From contig JAURVB010000198.1 of the NCBI GenBank assembly GCA_033002965.1, positions 1-64,000 of the forward strand: a stretch of 64,000 bases of DNA, given 5' to 3'. This DNA comes from Piper betle (lineage: Eukaryota > Streptophyta > Magnoliopsida > Piperales > Piperaceae). The notes beneath the pieces are model-generated. The model saw only the letters and a program-made list of their open reading frames with translations. It was not told where the DNA came from and ran no database searches. Every line of letters starts with the position of its first letter. Positions within the stretch are counted from its first letter, which is position 1. This document shows positions 21,636-35,115 of this stretch, one piece after another. The position numbers and the translations under genes were made by a program.

Positions 21636-24382
21636 TGTAACACCCCATTCCAGTTCACTCGCGAACCAAACCAAAAAATGCTACCGACAATCGAATCATT
21701 CGCTAATTTACTTAATTCGGTTATACCGACCTGGATCTACATTCGAAACTCAATATGGTAATGCAAACATTCAATGCATAGATGAGATGCTTAGGCTCTA
21801 ACGTGTTTCTAGATGAATGCTATAATATGGCAACCACATTCAAAACAACGCAAGTTCATTAAAAATTTGAAAAATAACAATTTTTAAAATAAAACAAATA
21901 GAGACTCTCCTAAAAGTGCAATAGGGACCCCATTTTTTCTTTTTACACACAATCACATCATAACCATCTTTATCTTCCTACATTAGGTCTCGACCCCATT
22001 ACCTTTTCCTATTCAAGCCTAATCACGATAATCAACACACACAGATCATATCATTATTTTCACACCAGCATTTCTTGCAACAAATCATCATAACATTTAT
22101 CCATCATAATTCACATCAATTCATTACACTACAATTTCCATTTCATTCGGTAGGTACACGTGTGTATATTGCATCATTGCTCCTTCCCGATCCCAACATC
22201 GCTCACTTATTCATGTTCTCACATACATAGAGAATACAAGAATTTTAGTAACGAGTGTTACTGGTCCAAAAATAACTAATAAACAAATTGGCATAGGAGG
22301 GCCGACTCTTCTGTTAAATGAAAATATTTGTATACTTCTTTATAGAATCTCTCATGAGGGCACTAATTAGGAGCTATCGGCCTCGACTCGACAACGTCCC
22401 ATTCTATCATCTCATGCCTTGACAACTTTAAAACTATCCCTTGCACGGTATCACTTCTCATGCCTTGACAACTTTTCTTTCAGCCCTCTACATCCTCTGT
22501 ATCACTTCTAGCCCTGAGCACAAAGGTCGAGTACTCTCATACATGCGCTTTTAGTACCCTTTAAACTCACAAGTCTAAATATGCACCACATTGTACTACT
22601 GTAATCCTCAACACTTGTCTAGGTTTGAGGAACTGAAAAGGTGGAATTGTTGGGATCCCTCAGGAATGGAATGACATGCTCACTAATTCGGAGCCCGCTT
22701 TGACTGGCACGTGCAAGTGCTCGTGGTGCTCGTGAGTTGACTTTCCCCTATCTCACATCTCACTGAAAAACTTAAAAAACTATATATACATAGGTCTCAG
22801 TAGGGATTTTTATATAGTAGGCCTGAAACTATCATGATCTGTATCTGAGATTTTTAAAACAAGTTTGAGGGATCTCATCCTTGAGGGTTATTAATCCGGA
22901 AATTCGTATGGCTAAATGACCCATATGAAGTGGGATATGATAAATCCACCACTCAATATGTCCCCTTACATGTTAAAATAAATCACAATAGAGTGAAAGA
23001 GTCAAACTAGAAGCGAATCCTAGACAAACTTGATAGAAGCTCCAATCATGTAGCTCCTACTCTATACCTATACATCAAAACTAAAAACTAACGCCCGCTA
23101 TGATGCATTCACATGTCTTATATCACATACACATCAAGGCACTCATTACATCAAGTCACACGCATAAATCTATATCAAGATTCTTTTTCTAGGTTATGTT
23201 ACATTTGATTAACAATACATGTTTAATTTGCCTAATTAGTTCCTAAGCATTTATTTTAATACAATTCAAATCACGTAAATTCATTTTTATTTATAATAAA
23301 AATATTTGTGCTAATAATTATAATTTTTTAAATAATTAGGTCGGAGTTAATTATATCTTGTGTCGTCGGCAATTGGTGACGACTAGTGTTTGTCGCGCGG
23401 GTCAAGACTCGAATTCTGCACCCGGTAGTGTCCTCAGTTCGATCAGGTTTAGCTGGACGAGTTTGGTGAAAATCTAGCAATTTCTGGCAAATTTCAACTA
23501 ATTCGGATTTTTGGCGATTTTCCGGCAACTTTTTCAGTGAGGCAGTCAAGGCTATGAGTCAGCACTAGCTCAACGAACTCGACCTGACTATGGTGATGGT
23601 GATGGTGGCAATGGCAGCGATGGTCGTCAACAGAGCAGCAGGTCAGTCGTGGTCGGTTGGCTTGTCCGATGGGCCCTTGGCGGTGGCCCTCAGTGTCGGG
23701 GAAATGGTCTAGGGTTGAAGGGGAAGGCATCGCAACACAATGGCAGTGGAGCGGCGTGGTCAGAGGCAGAATGGCGCGGGACATGCGGTGCTAGGGTGTA
23801 GTATCAAGGCATTGTGGAGGTCAAACAATGGCCGAGAAGACTAAGGACTGCACAACGACACTCCAGCAAAGCTCGGTAGTGGTGCGGGGTCAGAGGAGGG
23901 GTCAACAACAAGGTTCGGGCGGTGATCGAGGAGGAGGGGAGGAGAACGTCAGGGAGGGTTTCAACAGTAATCTCGTAAATGGAAGTTCACGTGACTCTGA
24001 CTTGAGTAAAAAATAATAACAAACTTCTAATAAATTTCAAAAAAAAATCCAAAAAATATGAAAAAATCACATAAAATATAATGCACTCCATAACATCAAA
24101 ATGACATGTTCTATAACTAATAACCCACCCAAACTGCTATATAATGAGTCCTAATATGTTATTTGGCCTAAAAATAATTCTATGATCAAATACATAAACA
24201 AATAACTATATACTGTCATATACTCTGATAACTCATTTCTTAGCATTTTTCTGACATTATTATTATATACTCGGGTACACTTGCCCTCATCACTTGGGTC
24301 ATGATACTAACTCAATTCGAACCGATGGTTGAACTGGTTGGTTCGATAATGTAAAACTCTAACTCGAGTCACCGGATTTACA
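21636..24382 (-). mobile_element. Solo LTR of the long-LTR family, most diverged copy
   Basis: The plus strand starts TGTAACACCCC at 21636 and ends GGATTTACA at 24382 (2747 bp), matching the family termini. It is inside the Tat-like element. The GC-rich block near 23400-23980 is strongly eroded compared with other copies, and many substitutions lie throughout. The flanking pentamers (AATAG left, TAAGT right) do not match, so no target duplication is claimed. Divergence makes it the oldest copy in the window. Confidence 0.85.
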
Positions 24383-24820
24383 TAAGTTGAGCAGATGAGT
24401 GTGAGAATCTTCATACGTCAGTCATGCAAATTGTCCCACGGTTTACAACATTTGGAACATAACTAGTTTCAACTCAAAAGTATTGGCTTCAATCGATGGT
24501 TAGAGAATGCTTGAATGCAATCCATATAAGACAAGAAGAGCAAACTCTTCCAAATCTTTTGTATCATCATCATTGGTTGTCAGTGGGGGGTTATTATTCC
24601 TTGTTCTGCCTCCATTGCTCTGAGAACTCTAGCCTTTTGGCGCAGTCATCGACAAATTCTCTCGATCTCTAGATTATATGGCTCTAGATCTTAGGTACCT
24701 TCTCCTTGCACCTAATTAAATAGTAAAGATACAAAAATTAGAACTTAGAAAGAGATGAGAACAATTTAAGCAACTAATCAAACTAATTTCAATAAAATCA
24801 AATTCTAGTTTAATTCCTTA

Positions 24821-24838
24821 GCAACGGCGCCAAAAATT
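24821..24838 (-). other. Primer-binding site of the Tat-like element
   Basis: The minus strand reads AATTTTTGGCGCCGTTGC directly after the LTR end. The TTTGGCGCCGTTGC core is the usual primer-binding region of plant Tat and Athila lineages and fixes the orientation of the element. Confidence 0.8.
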
Positions 24839-27264
24839 TGATGTAGAAATTGTAACGCAAGTGTACGTGCCGAATCAAGTAATAAAAGTGATAAGAAAGT
24901 ATCGTCATGAGAGGATTCGTAGTAGAAATTCTTAATCACCAAAACTAATTCAATTAATTGCATTTAGATGGAAATTAATTCAAAGAGTGATTAAATTACA
25001 AATTAAAAATAAACTAATCTAATAATATTAAAGTCCAATATCAACTCCAAGACGACAACCATGGATTTTCAATTTCACCTATTGCTCTATGTGATTTAAG
25101 TTATTACTTTTAAATATGAATTGCATGATTGGATTATTAATCACGGAAATTAATTATTCATGATAATCTCTTAATTAACCATAAAGTTATCACTTGCACT
25201 AAACTTCTATATTTCTATTAAATTATGTATGCAAAAGGATACTTTAATTTTCACCCTTAATAGTTACTCAAAATAAGTATTTCTCTATCTTACAAAGGTT
25301 ATTCTATTCAATGTCAAACTTCATCTTTATATCTCTAGACAAGATCAAATTTTTAGATCTAACAATAAATGGTCACTTATGATAGCATTAAGAATAAAAT
25401 AAAATAGATGATCCAAAAATATAATCCAATAGATAAACATTAATAAACTTAAATCATCCATGCACTTGATGTCATTGAAAATCATAAAAAAGAATTTGCT
25501 CCATTAAATATTCGACGAAACTCAAGAAATTCATATGTAATATGAAAAACATCATTTCATTACATAGAAAAATAAATCAGAATAAAGAAAAACTTTTTTT
25601 AGGAAAGTGTCTTCTTCTCTTGATCCAAATTCTTCGTCATTACTTCTCGTCTTTTGTGTCATTGCTCAACTGTCCAAAGTTCTTCACCTTTCAAAACCCT
25701 CTTTAAGTTTACAAATAACCCACCCAATATTACAAGTGCGGCCCACCAAAATTTTCAAAAATATCAAAAAAATTAGTTTCTTGTTGCCAACATCTAAGCG
25801 CCCTGGATATCAGCGCTCGAGCGCTAGGTCTCGATCATGAGACTTCTTCACCACGGGGCCAGCGCTCGAGCGCTCTGCCTCCCAACACTTGAGCGTTGCA
25901 TTTCAATTAAGGAACCAAATTGTGTTTTTGGCCCGACTTTGTCCCAAATTCATTCTGGATCCTGCCAACACAATGTTTAAATAATTTCAATGACATGCAA
26001 GTATACACGGTCAAAACACGTAATATAATAATAACACGTAATATAATAATAAATTCGAGCATCGTTCCCATAGAGAGATGAATTTCCTTAAATTAAATTA
26101 AAAAAATAAAATTAAGAGGAAAACAAAAATAATTGACTTAACTAAATCTAAATAATAACTTTAAATAAAAGGAGAAGTTAAAATGATAAAACTTGTTCTA
26201 AAGTTGAATTTCCCTTAACATGAATTTAATCTTCATCAAATTTTACTCTTATCCTTTATTCCGTCGGATTGTCGATCTAAGATAACTATATGATATGGTG
26301 GCTCCCACTCTTTCATGCTTCTATTATTTTGCCTCAATTTCTACCTCCCGATGATAATTAATTAATCTATAAAATAACGCATTAAAATTTGCCTTACAAT
26401 CGCATACGATATTGTGTATCTCCCAAACACAATGACAAACAAGTCAAAAAACTCATCGTATGATGTTTTATCAATAACTAATCTAATTAATTTCTTCTAA
26501 AATCTAATTAAACCTCATAGTCTAAGAAATGGGCAATTAAAGGCGATCAAAACAATCTGATTGAATAAAATAATAAGAGGTTGAAATGACTTCAATTAAA
26601 TTATGTTAAGTTTCATTCTTCTCTAAAGAAAAGACTACTCCATAATAAAAATAAAAAACAATATAAAAAACTATTTCTCATTATGAAAAGAAAAGAGTTA
26701 CAAAAGTAAAACTGCTTCTAAGCTAAAAGTTAAGATATCTCAAGCAACAAAACCCCTTTATATAGAAAATGAAATGACTATTAGATACATGAATTCCAAT
26801 AGGGCGTTTCTTAAATATCAATATATTTTAATTGATTATGATGTCCATTCAAATTTTTAACTCCTCGACATACTTAAATGCAACTAAAGCAATGTACATT
26901 CATCCTCATCGAGCTTTGTAAACTCATTATACTAACTATTGGGTGACTATGACTTTTTAATTTTAAAGCTTAATTTGTTTTATTTCTGTATTAAAACTCC
27001 AAAATTAAGCATATCTCATAAAATATTAATTAACTAGTATACCCGAGAAGTACAAAATCATATTAAAAATATGGGTAACTATTGTATACTTTAAACACTT
27101 AACACACAACATTTAAACTAACACTTTTTACACCAAAATCACAATGATTTCTCTCATTATTAATAATACTTAATAAACTCTTAAACTAATAAATCTAAAA
27201 TAAAAATGACTCGAAACAAGACAAAAAATCAACATGGAATAATAACTCTTTCCAAGAGCTATCA
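24839..27264 (-). repeat. 5' LTR of the Tat-like element, with insertion
   Basis: Read on minus, it begins TGATAGCTC at 27264 and ends ACATCA at 24839, followed by the primer-binding site. It is about 1.1 kb longer than its partner because of an inserted segment at 25974-27097. The perfect palindrome AGCGCTCGAGCGCT occurs twice near 25820-25875. Confidence 0.85.
25974..27097 (-). mobile_element. Probable solo LTR inserted in the Tat-like 5' LTR
   Basis: The segment is absent from the partner LTR. Its ends are the inverted pair TGTTTAAA (25974) and TTTAAACA (27097), it has the size of an LTR (1124 bp), and it contains an AT-rich tract plus a CGATGCTC/CTATGGGAACG region resembling other Tat LTRs. 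The flanking pentamers CACAA and CTTAA share only three of five bases, so the target duplication is weak. No coding sequence is present. Confidence 0.6.
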
Positions 27265-27269
27265 ATTAT

Positions 27270-30200
27270 TTAAAATTATTTGACGTTAATTCAAATACAA
27301 GCTTAAAATATTATAAAAATGATTGAGCTATAAAAATTAATACAAATAAACTAATTGTTTGTTATTATTATCAGGCTTGTAAGAAAAAATAAATAAGAGG
27401 AAATATTTAAATTTAAAACATTTTATGTAAAAAATACAATAATTTCAATATAGAAAATCATAAATCACAAGGTTCAAATGTAAAAATTAAATAGCACGCT
27501 TATTTTACCAACATATATAATGGACAATTATTTGCTACATTTCTTTTATGTATTTAATTTTTCTTCAAACATTTTTTAATCTCCAAGTTCCTTTACTATA
27601 AACCATAACCCATCAAACAAACCTATTCACATGAACTATGACCTAAGTAGAAGTTCACCATCTTTGAAAGTTTACTCTCCTTATACATCGACATCTTAAA
27701 ATAACGAACCTAAAATATATTAAGTTTTTAAGTTATAAATGAACCTAAAATATAAAAAATAAATTTAATAGAATAATTTAATTACTTCATAGTTATTTAT
27801 GTCTTTGGAGATGGTAATCTTTTAAAAAAATCTTCTACATATAAAAAAATAATTTTTTTAAGAAATATTGTTGAGATATTTATAAAAAAGAAATAAGAGG
27901 GGAGCAGATTCTTTAAAAATACTTCTCTTTAGAATAGGTGCAATACACTTTAGAAAAGGTATATAACCTTTACAAGTGTCACACTCTTTAAAAGGCATCC
28001 CTTTAAAATTAACTGTGTTGCACACTTACTTAGAATAAATTTGTTAAATATACCTAGGTAAAAACTAGGTAAAACTTACGCAATGCACGAGCTATTGACG
28101 ATTAATATCAATAATTGATTAAAATATAAGCCACTATTTTTTAAATTTGAAAATGGTATATTAGTTTATAAAAATATAATTTAATTATGTGTTAGTGTTG
28201 TACCGTCGAAATCAATTATTTATAATTTGATAAATTATCACATATTTAAGCATGAGGTTGCTTACTGCAATTAAATACAAAATGTTTTAAAAAACATATT
28301 GCACTTTTTGAAGTATCCTCCCATTACTTACTTTCACAACAAAATAAACTCTTAATGTTGAAATGTGAAACACAGAATCAAAATTAACATAAATTTGAGT
28401 CCAATCTGCATATTACTTTTAGATTAATCATATCAAATAAAATTCATAGTCACAATTCAGTTTATACTTGGTTCTCAATCAATATTGATCGAAAATACAA
28501 TCACGGCCAAATTGAGAAATGTCATAAGTTTAAAATCATACTCATTAAAGGACTTAATGAAAGCCTAAACAATACATAGAGTTTCTCCTACAAATAATAT
28601 ATTCAAAATATAAAATGCCCGAAAATTTTAACGTCAAGATTATGAATGTATAATAAATAATGCAACATATCTAAATGCTAAAAGAAAAAAGAGAATAAAG
28701 AAAAAACATGAAGCCCATTCCTAATAAGCGTAGCTTGAGACCAAAGTAGACATAGCCTGAGTAGACGTAACTTGACATCATATTTAATCAGCAATGAAGC
28801 AAGACATGCAGTTATATTATTGATAAAATACATAAAACAACAAAATTTCCTGGAAAATACTGAACAACTAAACTTTCTTATACTTTTATGATTGAGTGTG
28901 AGTGGATTCAAACCACCTTAGAAAATTTTCATCATTGCAATTTCACCAGTTAAGCTACAGACTCGTTACTCGAATAATATTTTTATAGTAGCATACAGTC
29001 TTTAGCAGGCTTGTAAATATATAGCAAAATTATTATTAAATAAATTAAAAAATGACAACCTAACTTAGAATCAATAACATCTACAAACCAAACATTAATA
29101 AAATTAGCGGGGGGGGGCTGTAAAAATGACTCCATGAGTTTTGGGTGGCAATCTGAATGAGTTATGGGTTAATTAAAATTGTTGTTAACTGTCAAAGCCA
29201 TTGGCATTGAGTCCATCCTAACTGTTATTTTCCAACCCGTGCTTCACTGCAGCCAACTATTCCTTGCTCAACCCTTCCATATTATAGTCCCTTAATATAA
29301 GCACAACCAAGAAAAGAAAAATGTGGCCTGCATTATGCTCCTTTATAATTATTACATTTATGATTTGAGTAAGAGGAGTTTGTCCACCTTTGCATACATC
29401 TTTTCTTACACATATTATGCTCCTTCCCACTTATCACGATTATGACTTATGTTAAGAGGAGTTGTTCCACCTTTGCTAACATTCATAGAACAACATTAAA
29501 AAATACGACATACGCTTTAATCCGCAATGGAGCATAATAATTAAAGTAAACACTTCAAACACTATGAGTTGGAACAATCGAGTGGAAAGTATGGCTCACA
29601 TGCAAAATGTAGTACATATTCCTCCAAATAAAAAAAATACACCTCTTAATGCATCCAAACAAAACACCTAAATGAGAAAAAAATAAAACAATAATAAATT
29701 ACCAATAAAAATTGAGAATAATAGTAAGATCAATAATTAGTAAATTCTGATATTGAAATGCACTTCAGATATTTAAATGTATTAATAAAAGGTAATAATA
29801 GTTAGAAAATCTAAGTATGAGTCTCATATGCAAAATTGAAACCATAATCAGAGCCCTTTCATTACAAGATATTAAGCAAGTCAATTACATCTTCAAAGGC
29901 AAAAATAAGAAAAAAAAGTTTCAATAAAGTTCAAAGGCAAATGCTCAAGCTGTTATGATAGCACAAAAAGACTTCAAGTAGAGATCAGATGTTCAAAGAT
30001 GTTACAGTAAATATATGGTAGACTCAAAGCACTCTTCTACCAATAACTTCTGCTATAACTTGTGTCTTTACACACTTGTGTGGAAGATGAATAGATTATA
30101 TATTATTCGCTCTGTAATGCTCCAAAAATCAACCTTTAGATTTATTGGCACAAAAAAAGACATTTTCTAAGGAAGAATGATGAACTATTAACCATCATCA

Positions 30201-30815
30201 ACTAAAATATGAAATATGACACAAAAAGAAGATATTTTATAATGAAAAATTAATGATAAGATCGACATCCTTTCCAAGAATAGAACCAGGATTGAATAGT
30301 GTGGGGTCATTTGTTGATTCAACCAATGCAACAAATTAGTACCCACCCATTAAAACCCACCGATGGCACTCCCCGTCTGATCACCTTTGAGAAGCACATT
30401 GCCCTTTCCATCTCCTATGAATATAAGCGATTTTTCCGGTTCAAAACATCATTAATATTGGAAATTATGAGCTTATTGGTGGCATGCCTATACAATATTC
30501 GATATTGCTGAATGTAAGGGAGAGAGGAGAAAATGGAAGAAATTATAGATACCACGAGATGTTGAAGGTTGAGCCCACATCTCGATATTTCCAATTATGT
30601 TCATTAGTTGATCATGGAAGCTTCATATTCCAGAACTGTTTGGCTCGAATCCTAGGCAGTAAGAAAATATTTATAAAGCATTAGTTTACTCTCAAAGACT
30701 AAATTCAAACAATAAATCAAACTTCACGTCAAGCACCACTAATATACAAGCACATTTAAGGTGTCAAGGTGAAGGTGTGATTAGGTACGAAGACATTTAT
30801 CATTATCATTCATCA
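27270..30815. other. AT-rich intergenic DNA with minor repeats
   Basis: This 3.5-kb stretch is rich in A/T runs. It contains a G8 run at about 29109-29116 and an imperfect tandem duplication at 29333-29483. A segment at 30280-30690 has short ORFs (e.g. 70 codons from 30299) broken by stops; no family was recognised. No gene is called. Confidence 0.5.
29333..29483 (+). repeat. Imperfect tandem duplication, unit about 85 bp
   Basis: Two successive blocks share TATGCTCCTT at the start and GTAAGAGGAGTTTGTCCACC / GTTAAGAGGAGTTGTTCCACC then TTTGC near the end, with intervening divergence. Confidence 0.6.
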
Positions 30816-30819
30816 ATTT

Positions 30820-31255
30820 CTTTATTATTAACAATTATTGCACTGTTTATCATTTTTTTCGACTATCTACTATTATTAAGTTCTGAACGTTTTTAACTGA
30901 TGGTAAATAGTTAATAATCGATAAGTTTAAACTTAAATTACAAACATCTATAGCTATATAAAATTCTTACTAAAATTATAAATTTGGTGTCATTTGTATA
31001 TTTATATTAGACTACTTATAAAATGATATAATATAAAAATATAACATTTAATTAAATATATTAATAATATTATTTTTTATTCATATTAATCAATTTTTTT
31101 ATTTTTTAAAAAATAAAATGGTAAATTGGTGAAACGCTAGTAGCAAAGGCTTTTACCACTCTCGTTTTAAAATAAAAATAATAAAGTTAAATTTAGCAGT
31201 TTTTTAAACAAGTTAAAAAATTCTTTATCATTTTATTTCAATTTAAAACTGATTG
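30820..31255 (-). repeat. AT-rich dispersed repeat, copy 2 (inverted)
   Basis: This is the reverse-complement partner of 18240-18680 and is similar across almost the whole length. The two copies flank the Tat-like retroelement at a distance of about 12.5 kb. Confidence 0.7.
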
Positions 31256-33311
31256 AGACGTAATGAGATGAGACTACGTACGATTGACAACATCAAAGTG
31301 TTATAGTGTAAAGGTTAACCCAACCAATGTGACAACACCAAGCCAACGGCAGTAAGACCTCATGGAGATTCCGCAAGGCTGTGAAACTTCAAATTCCCAG
31401 CGCTTCTGTTGAACCATCGAGAAGCTGTAGCAAAAGGTATCAGCTAAACAGCTGTCGTAAAAATTGGCTGTAAAATTGATTCAAACATAAGAAATGTCCT
31501 TACTCTTGATTTTTTTTTTGGGAAAAATACCAACTGATCAGGGAGAAAAAATTGCAATCAACAACCCAATTGCTGCTACCAAAGCAAATACAGGGGGAAA
31601 GTTTTTGGAAGAAAATAATCTATGAGAAGAGAAACTCAAGAAATGTACATGAGAAATCCTTGGTGCAAAATTAAAATTAATATGTAGTAATTAAAGCTGT
31701 TGTGGATGATTTAATTCAGACATACTGCCATTTAACTCACACAAAACTTTGATCGGCAATTTTGAAAGCACGGTTTGAAAAGAGGAACCAAATGGCCATA
31801 CCATGCATAGATATAATTCTCCGCTTAGCATCATTTACCTTAGGGCGTAGGGATGTTATCTTCACGCCCGTTATTTTAGATTTTTTTGAGTTGTCTCCAT
31901 CTCTTCCCGATTGCCATCCCAACTTAGAACCTTTTTCCTTTGACACACGGCCATCACCCCCCATCGACCTCACCCTGCTTTGTGGTTTGTTTGCATGCAT
32001 GCAATCCACCGAAACAAACTCATCAACTTTAAAATTTTTGAAATACCAAACCCCAGGAAAAAATACCAAAATAAAAACACCAACCTTTACAGAACAGGCA
32101 ACATCGGTGACGGCATTTTATTCTACATTTAAAACTACACAGCTCATTTAAATTTTTTAAAATTTAAAAGTACAACAATTAAAAAAATGAGCAGGCATGG
32201 AAATAAATGAGAAGGAAAACACTTGCTTCCAACGGTTAAACCAGTGAGGAGCCAGTACAGAGAAACATGATAATATCCAGAAGAAAAGAAAAGAGAAAAC
32301 TCCATGAACATCATTAAAAACCAATTAAAATAGTCCCAATATAAGTGTAATTTATCTTCAAACAATGATTCCCAAGTATAACATCGAGTTGTTGAGTTTC
32401 CCTCTTCCGTTCACATTGAAAAACTCAATTATCAATTTTTTGTTTTTTGTTTATCACACTAATAACTAGTATTTCGTATACCTACGTGTAATTTAGTTAT
32501 TTTCTATATAAGTTTAATGAAATGACTTCTAAAATTCTACTCATATAAATTACCGTTCAAATAGAACATTCTCTTAATAGTTTTTTAATATATTTGGCTC
32601 ATAAAGGGAGAGTTTGGTGAAGTTTTTCATCATCTCAAATTGAAGTGGGGTCATAATCCAGAGTGTAAGGTTGAACATTTTTCTTTTGAGATGTATGTTA
32701 TTTTCTTAATTTTTCATATATTGTATTTCTCAAGAGTTGTATCTTTTAGATCTTGTTATTGGTCTGATTTATACTAGGAGAGTTTTATTAAATTTTATTC
32801 AATACTTGATTGTAAGAGATTTTTTTAATTAAAGTTGATCAAGTAGAATGGTTTTCTTTTTTCCAATTTGGAAAAAAAGTTTCCATACATTTTTATTTTG
32901 GTGTCTCTTATTTCATTTTATATTTGTTTTTCATTTTATTTTGATGGGAAATATTTTCTAGGTTGTTTCCGTTGAAGCGTCTATTTCCCAGCACAAGTTT
33001 CCACATTGCTCAACCATGCCCACCATGAGATGGGTAAATCTTTTCAAGGATAGATATTGGTGCTGTTCTATAGGTAAGATAAATCATGTTGGTAAAACAC
33101 TAGATCCCCTGCAACATTATATACACATAAATTCACATACCCTCCACCACGGTACCACCTCCCTAAAATAATAATAATTAAAAAAAACCAATAAGGAGAA
33201 AGCAGCAGGAAGAAGAAGAGCAGGAAAAACAAATATTCAAACTAAGAGCTTGAAAATAAGTTCAACCATAATACCATACCCTTTAGGGCACACTAATAAT
33301 CCAAGTCCTTG
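31256..33311. other. Intergenic, overlapping ORFs of unknown status at 31737-32151
   Basis: No recognised gene. At 31737-32151 both strands are open for more than 100 codons (129 codons plus, 110 codons minus) in moderately GC-richer sequence. Neither product matches a family I know. The rest is AT-rich. Confidence 0.4.
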
Positions 33312-33641
33312 TGGTATGATCATCTTCAATAGCATTGACGAGAGGATCTTTCCCATGTTCTGCCTACCACTCTGCTTCATTGGCACTATGTCGGTGATCA
33401 ACCGGAATTGGTAATGTGGGGAACTTTGGATTGAATCATAGACAATGGAGCATGGAAATGTTCTGCCTCCTTGGTGTTCTTCCTAAAAGATCGGAAGAAG
33501 AGAACAAAAGCAAACACAAATTGTATTATCATCATATCAATGTCCACAATTGATATCCATGGCTCTGCTTTTATATCCCGTCCTTCCTCATTCAATTACC
33601 TGTACAATTACAAGAATGCCCCTCTCACTTTATTCATACCA
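33312..33641 (-). repeat. 3' LTR of the Reina-like element (330 bp)
   Basis: It is colinear with 43888-44214. Shared sequence includes CTTCCTAAAAGATCGGAA and TTCATACCA at the right boundary, after which the two flanks diverge. Read on minus it begins TGGTATGAA. Confidence 0.85.
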
Positions 33642-33719
33642 AGTACCTCCCCAATGAAAACAACCTTGCCCTCAAGGTTACTAAAAACATTAACAACCTA
33701 CAAAGAACACTCTTCTACG

Positions 33720-35115
33720 TTGACATGCAGATGGTAAAGAAGATTGCACGTGAACATCAGCTGCTACTGAAGCTTTCAATTGAGAAACATGGAAGACGTT
33801 ATGAAGTTGGGAATCACAAGGTAATTGCAACTTATAAGCAACCTGCCCAATGCGTTAGATGATAGGAAATGGCCCATAGAATTTTGCAGCAAGTTTGTTG
33901 GACTTCTTTGTTCTCAATGAATTTTGTCGGTGCTGTTGTAGCTTCAAATATACTTGCTGGCCAACCTGAAACTCAACATCTCTTCTACGCAAGTCATGGT
34001 AATGTTTCATCCTTAACTGTGAAGCTTTCAAGTTTTCTCTCAATTCTCGTAGTAATTGATCCCTGTGGCGTAGAAGTCCATCTACTTCCACCGTTTTTGT
34101 TGTACCAGGAATGTAAGAAAGCAATGTTGGTGGTGGCATGTTGTAAACTGCCTCAAAAGGGCTCATGCGTATCGATGATTGAAAACTGGTGTTGTAACAA
34201 AATTCTATCCAAGCGCAGCCACCTAGCCCAAGTATGTGGTCTATCTGCAGAAAAACACCTCAAGTATTGCTCCAAAATTTTGTTGATTACCTCTATTTGA
34301 CCATCCGTTTGAGGATGGTATGCAGAACTATAGTTAAAAGCCACACCTTGCAGTCGGAACAGTTCGTTCCAAAAAGAACTTGTGAAAGTTGGGTCTCTAT
34401 CACAAATGATTGAAGTTGGCATTCTATGGAGCTTGAAAATCTCCTCAAAGAACAATTGAGCTATTTTCTGAGCAGTGAATGGGTGTGCAATAGAGATAAA
34501 ATGGTTGTATTTTGAAAGTTTGTCAACTACTACAAAGATTCCATCTTTTGTGTTGGCTTCTCGGCAATCCAGTAATAAAATCCATGCTGATTGATGTCCA
34601 TATTTGCTCGGGTATAGGAAGTTGCTGTAACAATCCCGCTGGTGCCAAAGTAGAACTTTTGAATTTCTGGCAAGTTTTGCAATTCTGCAAATGAGTTACT
34701 ACATCCTTATACATTCTTGACCAAAAAAATCTGCAAGCAACCTCTTCAAAGTTTTCTAAATACCCTCATGAGTTCCATCATGAAACTCTTTTAGAATAAT
34801 GGGTATGAGGTCCATTTGAGAATTCAAGTAGATTCTATTCTTGTAAAAGAGAATGTCATCTTTCAGTGACCAATTTGCTGAAAGCTTGTTCACTGCACAA
34901 TGTTGTATTAGATTTGAGATGTGCACATTTGTGGCATAAGCTTCTTTAATCTCATCTAACCATCTTGGTATAGCCATTGAAATTACTACTAAGAATATTG
35001 AGTCTTGATTCTTTGAAATGTTGGTAGCTTTTTCAGGCAATTCCTTTTCATTTTGTCTAGACAATGAATCTGCCACTTTGTTTTCTCTTATTGGCTTGTA
35101 TTCAATTACAAAATC
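33720..35115 (-). pseudogene. Gypsy integrase and end of RNase H (Reina-like)
   Basis: Read on minus, it begins VIEYKPIRENKVADSLSRQ (end of RNase H), then an HHCC zinc finger (EFHDGTHEG ... CKTCQKFK). The integrase core has ISMDFITGLP, CDRDPTFTSSFW and the glutamate in TDGQIEVINK, followed by the RMKHYHDLRRRDVEFQVG and LHNVFHVSQLK segments. Frame changes occur near 34760, 34523 and 33855. No clear chromodomain follows before the purine tract. Confidence 0.85.

Larger units (their letters stand above)
19866..27264 (-). mobile_element. Tat/Athila-type LTR element, nearly empty, with two nested LTRs
   Basis: Two related LTRs in direct orientation, 19866-21280 (3') and 24839-27264 (5'), are bounded outside by the exact 5-bp duplication ATTAT at 19861-19865 and 27265-27269. 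Read on the minus strand, the 5' LTR ends ACATCA and is followed by AATTTTTGGCGCCGTTGC (24821-24838), the primer-binding-site context typical of plant Tat/Athila Gypsy elements. A GGGGTG purine tract lies at 21281-21288 beside the 3' LTR. After removing the solo LTR at 21636-24382, the internal region is only about 810 bp with no gag or pol. It is therefore non-autonomous or heavily deleted. Confidence 0.85.

Noticed and set aside
21631..24387. Target duplication around the 21636-24382 LTR
   Set aside because: The flanking pentamers AATAG and TAAGT do not match. The LTR is called on its termini alone.
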